Shown: positions 14,880 through 23,669, numbered from the stretch's first letter. The stretch: 44,911 bases of DNA from Candidatus Omnitrophota bacterium (GCA_020346285.1 CP070780.1:599205-644115), one strand, 5' to 3'. Notes: generated by a model from the sequence alone, not told the origin. Program-made: numbers and translations.

Positions 14880-15989
14880 CTATTTAGCTTTGTACCATAT
14901 ATTCATAATCGGCCTTATTTTCTTTATCTGTTGTTTTACTTTACTTGTATAAAAATTTTTTATCAATCGATAAAAATGGCCGGTTTTATTTGAAAGAGGG
15001 CGCTCCGAATAACCAAGGCACCTAAAAAGATTTTTTGTACTGTCGGTCCACATTGCCTTATATGGCTCCTCTCCTCTTAAAAAATCGAAGCGCATAAATC
15101 CCTTGTTGGCGGAATGCTCCAGGAGCCTCATAATAAATATATTCCCCGGCGAAAAACGCGCAAAGTCCGGATTAAATGTGGGCATATACCAGTGAAATGC
15201 ATTGTTGAAAATAAATCCAAAATGACACGCCACTATGTTTGAATTTAATTTGAGATATGATAAATCGACGTAAGATTTCTCTAAAAAAATCGCAGAGATT
15301 TCTCTTACAAAATTCCTCCAATTTTCATATTGAAATTGGCTATACCGGCCGCTAAAATCTCTCCATCTTTTAACATGGATTTTGAAATAATCTTTTAAAA
15401 AAATATCTATTCCTTCTCTGTCCTTAACATAACCAAATTCCAGCTTTCCCGCTTTCATGGCAGCTTTTTCTCTTCGAGCTACATATTTCTTAATAGTTTT
15501 ATTAAGGCGCTTATAGGTGTTATCCCAGTTTTTATCCAAATCCAAATAAGGGCTTTTATCAACAAGAAACGATTTCACCTGCTGCGATCTAAGCGTATAT
15601 GATGCTTCGGGGATAAAGGCAAGGTTCATTTCAATAAAATTGATCTTTTTAATATACGATAAAAAATGAGAAATAATTTCTTGTTCCCTGCCTTTAACTA
15701 TAATGAAATCTATATAATCACAAACAGGAGATCCGACGAACTTAATAACAGGATTGGGTACCAGGGGTATTCTCTCGGTCATAAGCGGCGCTATACCTAC
15801 CGTTACCCCATCATCTATTGCAACCAAGAGCAAAAGTTGTCTTTTACTCGTTTCGCCAAAATGCTTCCACCATATAGATTGATATTCAAATGTCTGGAAA
15901 ATAGACGTATTGACCGCTGATTCAAGCAATGCATCCCAGGCATCTTTTTTGATACCGGTGAATGATTCTATTCTTTCGATTTTAAGCAT
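14880..15989 (-). CDS. FemAB/BioF2-like acyltransferase
   Basis: A 369-residue protein of the FemAB-like double-GNAT fold (Acetyltransf_6 type). Evidence: FQTFEYQSIWWKHFGE near 35-50, LLLLVAIDDGVTVGIAPLM, the central basic KRLNKTIKKYVARREKAAMK, then ACHFGFIFNNAFHWYMPTFNPDFARFSPGNIFI and DFLRGEEPYKAMWTD. Members in exopolysaccharide clusters transfer acyl or aminoacyl groups to sugar polymers; the substrate here is unknown. It overlaps the deacetylase by 8 nt and precedes the GNAT gene by 7 nt. Confidence 0.82.
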   Translation of the reverse strand: MLKIERIESFTGIKKDAWDALLESAVNTSIFQTFEYQSIWWKHFGETSKRQLLLLVAIDDGVTVGIAPLMTERIPLVPNPVIKFVGSPVCDYIDFIIVKGREQEIISHFLSYIKKINFIEMNLAFIPEASYTLRSQQVKSFLVDKSPYLDLDKNWDNTYKRLNKTIKKYVARREKAAMKAGKLEFGYVKDREGIDIFLKDYFKIHVKRWRDFSGRYSQFQYENWRNFVREISAIFLEKSYVDLSYLKLNSNIVACHFGFIFNNAFHWYMPTFNPDFARFSPGNIFIMRLLEHSANKGFMRFDFLRGEEPYKAMWTDSTKNLFRCLGYSERPLSNKTGHFYRLIKNFYTSKVKQQIKKIRPIMNIWYKAK

Positions 15990-16698
15990 ATTTCTTTCTT
16001 AAGAGCGTTAGCCAATCATAACACCCGAGGAGTTTTCTTTCAAATTTACCGGGCGTGTCATCAAATGCTGTTATTTCAGTTCTTCGTAATGCAAAAAGGT
16101 CGGCGCCTAAACTATTGACGCCTTCGATACTCGAGCAAGCGGAATGAAAATCATTGTCCTCGAGCAGCCCGGGTACTTCCCTGTTATATGAACCATGCGG
16201 ATAGCAAAATAGATTTATTCGTTCGTTTATGTTTTTTTCTATTGTTTTTTTAGATTCTACGATTTCGAAGGTGAGCTTTTCTTTATCCATACCTGCAAGC
16301 CTCCCGTGAGTAAATGCATGAGAACCTATGGATATACCGTTGACATTCAGCGCTCTTATGTCATCCCACGTAAGTGTCGGCCAATTATGGCAATAGAGCT
16401 CTTTTGGTAAATTTCTTTCTATAAAGTTAATATTTACAAAAACAGTTGCGGTAAAACCGAATTTTTTCAAGACCGGGAGAGCATACTTCAAAATACCCTT
16501 GTATCCGTCATCAAATGTAATCACAACTGACTTTTCAGAAAGTTCCTTTTTATGCTTTATGCTCTCTGCCAGGTTAGATAGGCTAATTACGCGAAACCCA
16601 TTGTCTCTTAAATATTGCATGTGCATCGAAAATTTTGAAACCGGAACGACAAGCCCCATGGTATCATTCTCCCTGGCTTTATCAATCGAATGGTACAT
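15982..16698 (-). CDS. NodB-type polysaccharide deacetylase (start uncertain)
   Basis: Metal-dependent carbohydrate esterase (CE4) fold. From the ATG at 16698, TFDDGY is at 61-66, SHAFTH gives the metal His residues 127 and 131, and FCYPHGSYN is the later motif. The MYHSI that opens this start is normally internal in the family. The same frame stays open upstream to a TGA at 16816-16818 with plausible coding sequence (AFVKRAIKGLIADFVYLYRR), but it contains no ATG, GTG or TTG. Reading further back, the frame before the TGA starts at an ATG overlapping the nadA stop (16852-16854). So the true N-terminus is likely about 40 residues longer, by a rare start or readthrough. Confidence 0.85.
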   Translation of the reverse strand: MYHSIDKARENDTMGLVVPVSKFSMHMQYLRDNGFRVISLSNLAESIKHKKELSEKSVVITFDDGYKGILKYALPVLKKFGFTATVFVNINFIERNLPKELYCHNWPTLTWDDIRALNVNGISIGSHAFTHGRLAGMDKEKLTFEIVESKKTIEKNINERINLFCYPHGSYNREVPGLLEDNDFHSACSSIEGVNSLGADLFALRRTEITAFDDTPGKFERKLLGCYDWLTLLRKKYA

Positions 16699-16815
16699 AA
16701 GAATGCGGCAGGTCTTGCGGCCTAAAATATTTTGTCTTATAGCTCGCCTGTACAGATAGACAAAATCTGCGATAAGGCCTTTTATCGCCCTTTTAACAAA
16801 TGCTTTATTAATGAC

Positions 16816-16854
16816 TCACCCCCGGCCAAAAGTACGGATATAGATTTTCCTCAT
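16816..16854 (-). other. 12-codon ORF MRKIYIRTFGRG-stop overlapping the nadA stop
   Basis: ATG at 16852-16854 overlaps the nadA TGA as ATGA; the ORF ends at TGA 16816-16818. Its start resembles MKVYIRTFGC of MiaB and the leader-like ORFs at 6744 and 9098. It is in frame with the deacetylase that follows. Confidence 0.4.
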
Positions 16855-17765
16855 CCGATGCGGCACATTCTATCTACCGCTTTTATGGCTTTGACTCGAA
16901 TATCTTCGGGTACCTTGATTTCGTATTTCATGTCTTCCAGCGACCATAATACCTTCTCTAATGTATTCATCTTCATGTTAGGACATGTGGCTTCTTCTGA
17001 AGCGGGGTAGAATTTCTTTTTGGGGTTTTCCTTGCGCAACCTATAGAGCAGGCCTATCTCTGTACCCACAATTATCTCGTATGCGTCGGTTAATTTCGCG
17101 TATTTGCACATACCTTCGGTGGACAGGGCTTCGTCGGCGAGATCGATAACAGGCGGGGTGCATTCGGGATGTACAATAATTTTGGCTCCGGGGTGAAGGC
17201 GCTTCTGTTTTAAAATATGCTCGGGCAGGATCTTAACGTGGGTGGGGCAATACCCGTCCCATGCGATTAATTTACGCCCGGTTTTCCTGGAAGCATAGTC
17301 GGCCAAATATTTATCGGGAACAAAGATGATTTCTTTGGAGTTTTTCAATGAATTTATTATTTTAATCGCGTTCGTGGATGTGCAGCATATATCGAGCTCT
17401 GTTTTGACATCGGCGCTGGTATTAACGTAACCTACTACCGTTGCATGAGGATGCTCCCTCTTTAAAGTTCTCAAACCCTCCTTGGTAATCATATCTGCCA
17501 TGGGGCATCCGGCATTTATATCGGGCATGAGGACCTTTTTATCGGGGCAAAGGATAGATGCTGTCTCGGCCATAAAGTGGACTCCGCAAAAAATGATTAC
17601 CTTAGCGCGGGTTTGGCTTGCAATTCTGCTTAAGCCGAGAGAATCGCCCAGATAATCAGCGATATCCTGGATCTCGGGGGTCTGGTAGTTATGAACCAAT
17701 ATGACGGCTTTTCTCTTTTTCTTTAGTCTATTGATTTCTCCCATTAGCTTGTTTTTCTTATCCAC
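16851..17765 (-). CDS. nadA: Quinolinate synthase NadA
   Basis: A 304-residue 4Fe-4S enzyme that condenses iminoaspartate with DHAP to quinolinate for de novo NAD. Motifs: VHNYQTPEIQDIADYLGDSLGL, FCGVHFMAETASIL, MPDINAGCPMADM (first cluster Cys region), VNTSADVKTELDICCTSTNA, VHPECTPPV (second) and EEATCPNMKMNTLEKVLWSL (third). Length is typical. Its start overlaps the mnmA stop by 8 nt. Aspartate oxidase (nadB) and nadC are not in the window; nadE is at 32275-33000. Confidence 0.96.
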   Translation of the reverse strand: MDKKNKLMGEINRLKKKRKAVILVHNYQTPEIQDIADYLGDSLGLSRIASQTRAKVIIFCGVHFMAETASILCPDKKVLMPDINAGCPMADMITKEGLRTLKREHPHATVVGYVNTSADVKTELDICCTSTNAIKIINSLKNSKEIIFVPDKYLADYASRKTGRKLIAWDGYCPTHVKILPEHILKQKRLHPGAKIIVHPECTPPVIDLADEALSTEGMCKYAKLTDAYEIIVGTEIGLLYRLRKENPKKKFYPASEEATCPNMKMNTLEKVLWSLEDMKYEIKVPEDIRVKAIKAVDRMCRIG

Positions 17766-18825
17766 GCAAAACCCCCTCTATTATACCTCCGCCTAAGATG
17801 GTATCGCCGCCGTAAAGCACAACGGATTGCCCCGGTGTTATGGCGGACTCTCGTTTCTTAAACATTATCTTGAGTTTTTTACCTTTTATCGAAATATTGC
17901 ATTTGGCCTCTTTATCGGCATAGCGTATTTTGGCAAAAGCGGTCCTTGGCAGTTTTTCTACAAGAATATTTACATCGCTTGCCATAAAACCCTTTGCTTT
18001 TAAATCTTTTTCCTCTCCGACAATAATTTTATTATTCTTCGCGTCCGTGGAAACAACATAGAGAGGCCTTTTGGAGCTTATGCCCAGGCCTTTTCTCTGC
18101 CCGATAGTATAGAAAATTACTCCCCTGTGTTTGCCCAAAAAATTGCCTTTTGTGTCTACTATTCTGCCGGGAGCGGTCCCCTTGATTCTCTCCAGAAGAA
18201 ACATATGATAATTCTTTTCGCGAATAAAGCATATATCCTGGCTCTCCGGTTTGCGCGCTACCGGCAACCCCGCATCGTTAGCAATTTTCCTTACCTCTTT
18301 TTTGGTGAGATCGCCTAAGGGAAACATTATGCATTTAAGGCTGTGCTTCTTTATGGGATACAGAAAATATGCCTGGTCTTTCGCTTTATCTTTGGCTCTT
18401 TTTAAAAGGAAATTTTGCTCCTTTGCCTCTATTCTTGCATAGTGCCCTGTCGCCAAAAAGTCAAAGCCCATGGCCTGCGCTTTTCCGAGAAGAATCGCAA
18501 ATTTCAAGTATCTGTTGCATTCTATGCACGGATTCGGCGTTCTTCCCTTCGAATATTCAGATACAAATTTATTAATTACGTGTTTTCTCAAATCTTTTGA
18601 AAAATCCATCACGTAGTGAGGGATATCTAACTTGTGACATACCCTCCTGGCATCCTCTATTGCCCGCGAACCGCAGCACCTGGGTTTTCTAACGTCAGTC
18701 GCCTCATCTTCGTTACCAAAACACATCGTAACGCCTGTTACGTCGAAATTATTTCTTTTAAGTAAAAGCGAGGCGACGGAAGAATCTACGCCTCCCGACA
18801 TCGCTACTAAAATCTTTTTTCTCAT
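17758..18825 (-). CDS. mnmA: tRNA-specific 2-thiouridylase MnmA
   Basis: A 355-residue MnmA, which thiolates U34 of Lys, Glu and Gln tRNAs using persulfide sulfur passed from a cysteine desulfurase. The PP-loop is AMSGGVDSSV (8-17). Catalytic cysteines are C100 in NPCIECN and C199 in ESQDICFI. Other marks: ATGHYARI, KDQAYFLYP and the GxxIGQRKGLG segment. It follows nifS by 13 nt, a sensible partnership because NifS can be its sulfur donor. Confidence 0.96.
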   Translation of the reverse strand: MRKKILVAMSGGVDSSVASLLLKRNNFDVTGVTMCFGNEDEATDVRKPRCCGSRAIEDARRVCHKLDIPHYVMDFSKDLRKHVINKFVSEYSKGRTPNPCIECNRYLKFAILLGKAQAMGFDFLATGHYARIEAKEQNFLLKRAKDKAKDQAYFLYPIKKHSLKCIMFPLGDLTKKEVRKIANDAGLPVARKPESQDICFIREKNYHMFLLERIKGTAPGRIVDTKGNFLGKHRGVIFYTIGQRKGLGISSKRPLYVVSTDAKNNKIIVGEEKDLKAKGFMASDVNILVEKLPRTAFAKIRYADKEAKCNISIKGKKLKIMFKKRESAITPGQSVVLYGGDTILGGGIIEGVLRG

Positions 18826-18838
18826 TTTTTACAATCCT

Positions 18839-19999
18839 CTAAGAGGCACGATAAGGGGATATTCCTCTTAACCGTTTTATAATAGGTGGCAAGCGTTTAA
18901 CAATATAATCTACGTCGCCCGCCGTATTATACCGGCTTAAACTGAAACGGATAGACCCTTGAACAAAGGTGAACGGAATACCCATAGCGCGCAATACATG
19001 TGAAGGCGATAAAGAGCCTGATGTACATGCCGAGCCCGAGGAAGCCGCTATACCTTTTTCGTCAAGCATAAGTAAAATGGCCTCTCCCTCTATGAATTCA
19101 AAACCTATGTTTGATGTATTAGGGAGCCTGTTCTTTTTATTTCCGTTTAACCTTGTCCTTGGAATATGTTGTAAAAGCGTATTTTCCAGCCTGTCACGCA
19201 AATTTTTAATCCGCGTCCTCTCTTCTTTGATGGTTTTCTTGGCTAACCGGCATGCCACCCCTAATCCGACGATAGAAGCAATATTTTCTGTGCCCCCGCG
19301 ACGGCCGCCTTCCTGGTGCCCGCCTATTAAAAATGGCGTAAATCTTGTTCCCTTGCGAACGTAAAGCGCCCCTACGCCCTTCGGCGCGTGTAACTTATGC
19401 CCGGATATAGAAAGAAGGTCTACCGGTAGTTCGGTTAACTTGAAAGGAATCTTGCCTACTGCCTGTACGCCGTCGGTGTGAAGTATGAGTTTCCTTGCCC
19501 TGGCGATTTCGGCGATTTCCTCAATGGGAAAAATCACGCCGGTTTCATTATTCGCGTACATTATGGAAATAAGCGCCGTATCTTCGTCGATTGAACTTTT
19601 AAGCTCGTTTAAATCTATCATTCCTTCATTATCTACGCTTAGATACGTTATCCTGTATCCGGCTGTCTCTAAATACTTGCACAAATTGAGCACCGCCGGG
19701 TGCTCCACCTTTGTTGTTATGATGTGCTTTTTATCGGGGTATGATCTTAACGTGCTCATAATTGCGGTGTTGTCGCTCTCCGTTCCGCAACTGGTGAATA
19801 TAATTTCTTGCGGGTCGTTTGCGCCTAATAAATCGGCAACGCTTTCTCTTGCGCTATCAATATTCTTATGAATTCTCCCGCCAAAAGCGTGCATGCTGGA
19901 CGGGTTTCCATACTGGCCTTGCAGAAAGGGCTTCATTGCCTCAAAGACCTCCGGCGCGACCATGGTTGTTGCGTTGTTATCTACGTATACGACCCTCAT
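18839..19999 (-). CDS. nifS: Cysteine desulfurase NifS
   Basis: A 386-residue PLP enzyme producing persulfide sulfur and alanine from cysteine. PLP lysine K202 lies in SGHKLHAPKG and the catalytic C325 in SSGSACTSG. Other family marks are VDNNATT at the start, YGNPSSMH and RRGGTENI. The gene overlaps nifU by 4 nt, as expected for a desulfurase-scaffold pair. No nitrogenase genes are present, so this is a housekeeping Fe-S/sulfur route. Confidence 0.95.
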   Translation of the reverse strand: MRVVYVDNNATTMVAPEVFEAMKPFLQGQYGNPSSMHAFGGRIHKNIDSARESVADLLGANDPQEIIFTSCGTESDNTAIMSTLRSYPDKKHIITTKVEHPAVLNLCKYLETAGYRITYLSVDNEGMIDLNELKSSIDEDTALISIMYANNETGVIFPIEEIAEIARARKLILHTDGVQAVGKIPFKLTELPVDLLSISGHKLHAPKGVGALYVRKGTRFTPFLIGGHQEGGRRGGTENIASIVGLGVACRLAKKTIKEERTRIKNLRDRLENTLLQHIPRTRLNGNKKNRLPNTSNIGFEFIEGEAILLMLDEKGIAASSGSACTSGSLSPSHVLRAMGIPFTFVQGSIRFSLSRYNTAGDVDYIVKRLPPIIKRLRGISPYRAS

Positions 20000-20856
20000 T
20001 CCTTAACCTCTTCCACCACGATATCCTCTTTAACAAACTCCTTTAATTTTGATTCTACCAGGTTCTTTAAGGTGACCCCTGTCGACGGGCACCCCAGGCA
20101 TGTACCCAAAAATTTTACATAGACCTTATTGCGGTCTATATCCACGAGCTCTATATCTCCCCCGTCGGCCTTGAGTTGCGGCCGTATCTCTCTTTCTATC
20201 GTATCCTGTATCAATGCTATCCGTTGCAAATTGGTGGATTTTTTTCCTGCCAGCTCTTTCTTCGGGCGGCTGATTTTCGTAGCTTCTTTACCCCAGAATT
20301 CCTGAAGCAATTTTTCTATTTCGGGCTTGCATTTACCGCATCCGCCGCCTGCCTTGGTATAATTAGTTACTTCTTCTACCGTTTTCAAATTATTTTCTTT
20401 TATAGCGCGGATTATCTTTTTATCCGTTACGCTAAAACATTTACATACGATTTGTTCCTCACCTACCATCTCCTTTTTCGTGGGAACCCCCCTGTAATTA
20501 TCGATTGCCCTCTCCAGGGCTTCCATGCCCATGACAGAACAGTGCATCTTCTCATTCGGCAAGCCGCCGAGGTAATCGGCGATATCCTTGTTGGTAATCT
20601 TAGACGCTTTCTTGATTGTCATGCCTTTAATCATTTCGGTAAGCGCCGAAGAAGAGGCAATGGCGCTTGCGCAGCCAAAGGTCTGGAATTTGGCATCTAT
20701 AATTTTATCCGTCTTTTTATCTATGCGTAATGTAAGGCGCAGGGCATCCCCACAAATAATATTGCCCACTTCTCCTACGGCATCGGGATTTTTAATTTCG
20801 CCTACATTTCGCGGGTTTCGGAAATGCTCTATTACCTTTTCTGTGTAATTCCACAT
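19996..20856 (-). CDS. nifU: Three-domain Fe-S scaffold NifU
   Basis: From ATG at 20856 (MWNYTEKVIEHFRNPRNVG) the protein has 286 residues in full NifU order. The IscU-like domain has C35, C62 and C106. A BFD-type 2Fe-2S domain has C138, C140, C173 and C176. The C-terminal Nfu domain has C253-x2-C256. I reject the upstream extension to 20970 because it translates a palindrome and overlaps bioA. The protein assembles clusters with NifS for enzymes such as NadA, BioB and MiaB. The start lies 15 nt downstream of the palindrome at 20871-20901. Confidence 0.94.
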   Translation of the reverse strand: MWNYTEKVIEHFRNPRNVGEIKNPDAVGEVGNIICGDALRLTLRIDKKTDKIIDAKFQTFGCASAIASSSALTEMIKGMTIKKASKITNKDIADYLGGLPNEKMHCSVMGMEALERAIDNYRGVPTKKEMVGEEQIVCKCFSVTDKKIIRAIKENNLKTVEEVTNYTKAGGGCGKCKPEIEKLLQEFWGKEATKISRPKKELAGKKSTNLQRIALIQDTIEREIRPQLKADGGDIELVDIDRNKVYVKFLGTCLGCPSTGVTLKNLVESKLKEFVKEDIVVEEVKE

Positions 20857-20870
20857 ATCTGATCTTTCTC

Positions 20871-20901
20871 GAGGTTCGACCTCCGGAGGAGGTCGAACCT
20901 C
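20871..20901. repeat. Palindrome between bioA and nifU, GAGGTTCGACCTC family
   Basis: Arms GAGGTTCGACCTCC (20871-20884) and GGAGGTCGAACCTC (20888-20901), loop GGA. It lies between the bioA stop and the nifU start on the minus strand. Confidence 0.88.
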
Positions 20902-20917
20902 ACTTAGAGGTTTTATA

Positions 20918-22270
20918 TCATACGCAAATACTATTGTCAAATGAATTAATAATTTGAAACGTCTCTTCAAGGATAAACTTGAGCTCGGCCTTGCTTATAC
21001 ATAAGGGTAAATTTAGATATATAATATTACCCAGGGGCCGCAGGATAAGCTTCCTCTTGAGGCCCTCTTCATAGATCCTAAGCCCGATTCTCTCCTTAAG
21101 GGCGAACGGCTTCTTGGTTATCTTGTCTTTAACTAACTCTATAGCGCCTATCATGCCCATATATCTCACATCACCTACGATGGAAAGCCCCCTGAAACGC
21201 TCCAGGTAACTATGAAATACGGGTATTAATTTCCCGATTCTACTTAGGGTGCCCTCTTCCTCAAAAACCGATAAACTTGCCACTGCCGCGGCAGAGGAAA
21301 CCGGGTTTGCGGTATAGGTGTGGCCATGAAAAAATGTCTTTTTTTCTTCATAATCGGCGTAGAATGCCCTGTAGATTTTTTCGGTAGTCAATGTCGCGCC
21401 AAGAGGAAGGTACCCAGATGTTATGCCTTTAGAAAGGCAGATAAAGTCAGGTTTTGCGTTTACGTGCTCACATGCGAACATTTTGCCTGTCCTGCCAAAA
21501 CCTGTGGCCACTTCGTCAAGTATCAGGTGAACATTGTATCTCCCGGCAAGTTCGGCTACTCTTTTAAGATATTCCCCGGGATAAATTATCATGCCGCCTG
21601 CAGCCATGATTAAAGGCTCTAAAATAACTGCCGCAATTTCGTTATTTTTCTTTTTCAGCAGGGTTTCCAACGATTTTATACAATCGATGTTACAATCGGA
21701 TATGCTTTTGCCTTCCGGGCACAGGTAGCAATATGGCGCGGGCGCCTTAAAGGATGAAAAAAACAAAGGGCTGAATACCTCGTTAAATAAATCTACCCCG
21801 CTTATGCTCATCGCGCCGACGGTATCGCCGTGATACCCGCGGTCCAGGGATACAAATTTTGTCTTTTTTCTCCTGCCTGTATTCTGCCAATATTGAAAAG
21901 ACATCTTGAGCGCTGTTTCAACGGCCGTCGAACCATTGTCGGAAAAGAATACTCTCTTCAAATTTCCCGGCGTAATGGAAACGAGTTTTTCCGCTAAAAG
22001 AATCGCGCTTTTATGGGTGAAACCGGCGAATAAAACGTGTTCCAGGTTGTCCAGCTGTTGTTTAATGGCTTTTTTTATCCTCGGATGGTTATGGCCGTGC
22101 ACGTTGCACCACCAGCTCGATATGGTATCGTAGTAAAAGTTTCCTTTATCGTCGTAAAGTTTGGCGCCTTTTGCCCTCTCTATTAAAATAGGCGGAAATC
22201 TCCGGCAATCCTTCATTTGCGTATAAGGGTGCCAGATATATTTTAGGTCTTTTTTTATCCAGTTATCCAT
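20918..22270 (-). CDS. bioA: Adenosylmethionine-8-amino-7-oxononanoate aminotransferase BioA
   Basis: A 450-residue class III aminotransferase that makes DAPA from KAPA. Motifs: WHPYTQM near the start, SSWWCNVHGHNHP, FFSDNGSTAVETALKMSFQYW, YHGDTVGAMS, LILDEVATGFGRTG, the PLP lysine in CLSKGITSGYLPLG, and FFHGHTYTANP. Length is typical. It follows bioD by 5 nt and is the last gene of the biotin operon, before a palindrome and nifU. Confidence 0.96.
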   Translation of the reverse strand: MDNWIKKDLKYIWHPYTQMKDCRRFPPILIERAKGAKLYDDKGNFYYDTISSWWCNVHGHNHPRIKKAIKQQLDNLEHVLFAGFTHKSAILLAEKLVSITPGNLKRVFFSDNGSTAVETALKMSFQYWQNTGRRKKTKFVSLDRGYHGDTVGAMSISGVDLFNEVFSPLFFSSFKAPAPYCYLCPEGKSISDCNIDCIKSLETLLKKKNNEIAAVILEPLIMAAGGMIIYPGEYLKRVAELAGRYNVHLILDEVATGFGRTGKMFACEHVNAKPDFICLSKGITSGYLPLGATLTTEKIYRAFYADYEEKKTFFHGHTYTANPVSSAAAVASLSVFEEEGTLSRIGKLIPVFHSYLERFRGLSIVGDVRYMGMIGAIELVKDKITKKPFALKERIGLRIYEEGLKRKLILRPLGNIIYLNLPLCISKAELKFILEETFQIINSFDNSICV

Positions 22271-22275
22271 CTTAT

Positions 22276-22905
22276 TTATTGCCAGCCGGCAATTTTCTCT
22301 CCGATAGGTATAAATCTCTTATATAGCAATTCTTTGCTTTTCGAGAAGGGTAAAATACCGAGAACCCTCTCGCCCGTCAGTTTTTTTATTATCCGGGGGT
22401 TATCTTTAGAAATAATATTTTCTTTTTTTCCGAGTTGATTGAATATAATCCCGATGATCTTCATGTTCCTTCTTTTCATGGCCTCTATGGTAAGCAAGGT
22501 ATGGTTGATGCAGCCCAATTTATTGGCCACTACGAGTAATGCCGGTATATCGAGCTCCTTTGCTATATCTATTACAAGGTCTTTCCCGTTAAAAGGCACT
22601 AATGCCCCGCCTATCCCCTCTATTATAATAAAATCAAACCTGTCTTTTAAAAAGAGGAAACTTTTTTTGATCCGGGTTTTGTTGATTCTCTTCCGTTCCA
22701 GCCTCGCCGCTAAATGCGGGGATGCGGGAAATTTAAAGGTATACGGCTGCCGGGCTATGTCTTTCGGGAATTTATTGCTACCGGTCTGGATCCATTTCTG
22801 GGTTACGGCCCGGTGGCCGTTATCCAAAAGAAACCGCCCCAGTAAACCCGTTACCGTTGTCTTGCCTACCCCTGTATCGGTTCCGGTGATAAAAACTGCC
22901 TTCAT
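22276..22905 (-). CDS. bioD: Dethiobiotin synthetase BioD
   Basis: From ATG at 22905 (MKAVFITGTDTGVGKT) the protein has 209 residues. It makes dethiobiotin from DAPA, CO2 and ATP. P-loop TGTDTGVGKTT (8-18), the substrate lysine region RAVTQKWIQTGS (a variation on KPVQTG), and IIEGIGGALVPFN. I chose this ATG, which overlaps the bioC stop as ATGA, over a GTG five codons upstream. AAGGGCG precedes it. Confidence 0.95.
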   Translation of the reverse strand: MKAVFITGTDTGVGKTTVTGLLGRFLLDNGHRAVTQKWIQTGSNKFPKDIARQPYTFKFPASPHLAARLERKRINKTRIKKSFLFLKDRFDFIIIEGIGGALVPFNGKDLVIDIAKELDIPALLVVANKLGCINHTLLTIEAMKRRNMKIIGIIFNQLGKKENIISKDNPRIIKKLTGERVLGILPFSKSKELLYKRFIPIGEKIAGWQ

Positions 22906-23669
22906 TTCACGCCCTTGCACATAAAAACCTGATATGTCGCCACTATCCCGTCAAATTTTTTTTTGTATATATTTTCTAACTTATCTATTCTTTCGGAAAC
23001 CCAAAAATTCTTTGTATTTACGCCGCTCCCCCTTATGCCGCTGTATTTTATTTTTTTCAATAATTCTCTCAATGAAACATGGCTTTCTTTAAATGTCTCT
23101 TCTTCTATCTCAACCTTTTTAAAAAGGCCTTCCATGATTTTTGTTATTCTTATTTTTTCCAAAAACCGGCGGGAATTTATCTCTTTCTTCTCTTTGAATA
23201 ATTCTTTTAAGGCATTATTCAATTCGTAAAACGTAAGCGGCCCGAACGTGGAAAACAGCACGGCCCCTCCGGGTTTTAGCGATTTTTTATAATTTAACAG
23301 CGCCTTCTCTAAATCTACAAACCACTGAAAACTTACATTAGAGGTTATGAGGTCGAGCGGGTCTTTGGAATCTATTTTTTCCGCGTCCCTTACGGCAAAT
23401 TCTATTTGTTTGTCTTGCAGTTTCTTCCTCGCTATCTCAATCATTTCACCCGATATATCTACGGCCTTTATTTTCGCAAGAGGGAATCTCTTTCTAAGAA
23501 GCCCGGTATAATTTCCCGTGCCGCAACCAACGTCCAGGATGTTGCCAAAACCATCCGAATTAAGCTTGCCAATAAGCTTGAGCCCGCAGCAGTCCTGGAT
23601 ATCGGAATAATTATCGTAATATCGCGCGTATCTTGAAAAATTTCTCTTTATTATCTCTTTATTATTCAT
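22902..23669 (-). CDS. bioC: Malonyl-ACP O-methyltransferase BioC
   Basis: From ATG at 23669 (MNNKEIIKRNFSRYARYYDNYSDIQ) the protein has 255 residues. It methylates malonyl-ACP to start the BioC-BioH pimelate route. The SAM-binding motif I is ILDVGCGTGNYTGLL, followed by AVDISGEMIEIARKK and the VSFQWFVDLEKAL segment typical of BioC. I reject the extension to 23750, which translates a repeat (23679-23745). A 318-nt repeat-filled gap separates it from bioH. Confidence 0.92.
   Translation of the reverse strand: MNNKEIIKRNFSRYARYYDNYSDIQDCCGLKLIGKLNSDGFGNILDVGCGTGNYTGLLRKRFPLAKIKAVDISGEMIEIARKKLQDKQIEFAVRDAEKIDSKDPLDLITSNVSFQWFVDLEKALLNYKKSLKPGGAVLFSTFGPLTFYELNNALKELFKEKKEINSRRFLEKIRITKIMEGLFKKVEIEEETFKESHVSLRELLKKIKYSGIRGSGVNTKNFWVSERIDKLENIYKKKFDGIVATYQVFMCKGVK

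Noticed and set aside
16699-16854. Selenocysteine insertion at the TGA before the deacetylase
   Set aside because: A hairpin exists but lies 27 nt after the TGA with no typical loop, and no selenoprotein family is known with this N-terminus; kept only as one option among several.
18839-20856. Nitrogen fixation locus, because of nifS and nifU
   Set aside because: No nifHDK or other nif genes are present; neighbours indicate general Fe-S and thio-tRNA roles.
20857-20970. N-terminal extension of NifU by 38 residues
   Set aside because: It would translate the palindrome and overlap bioA; family alignment starts at MWNYTEKV.
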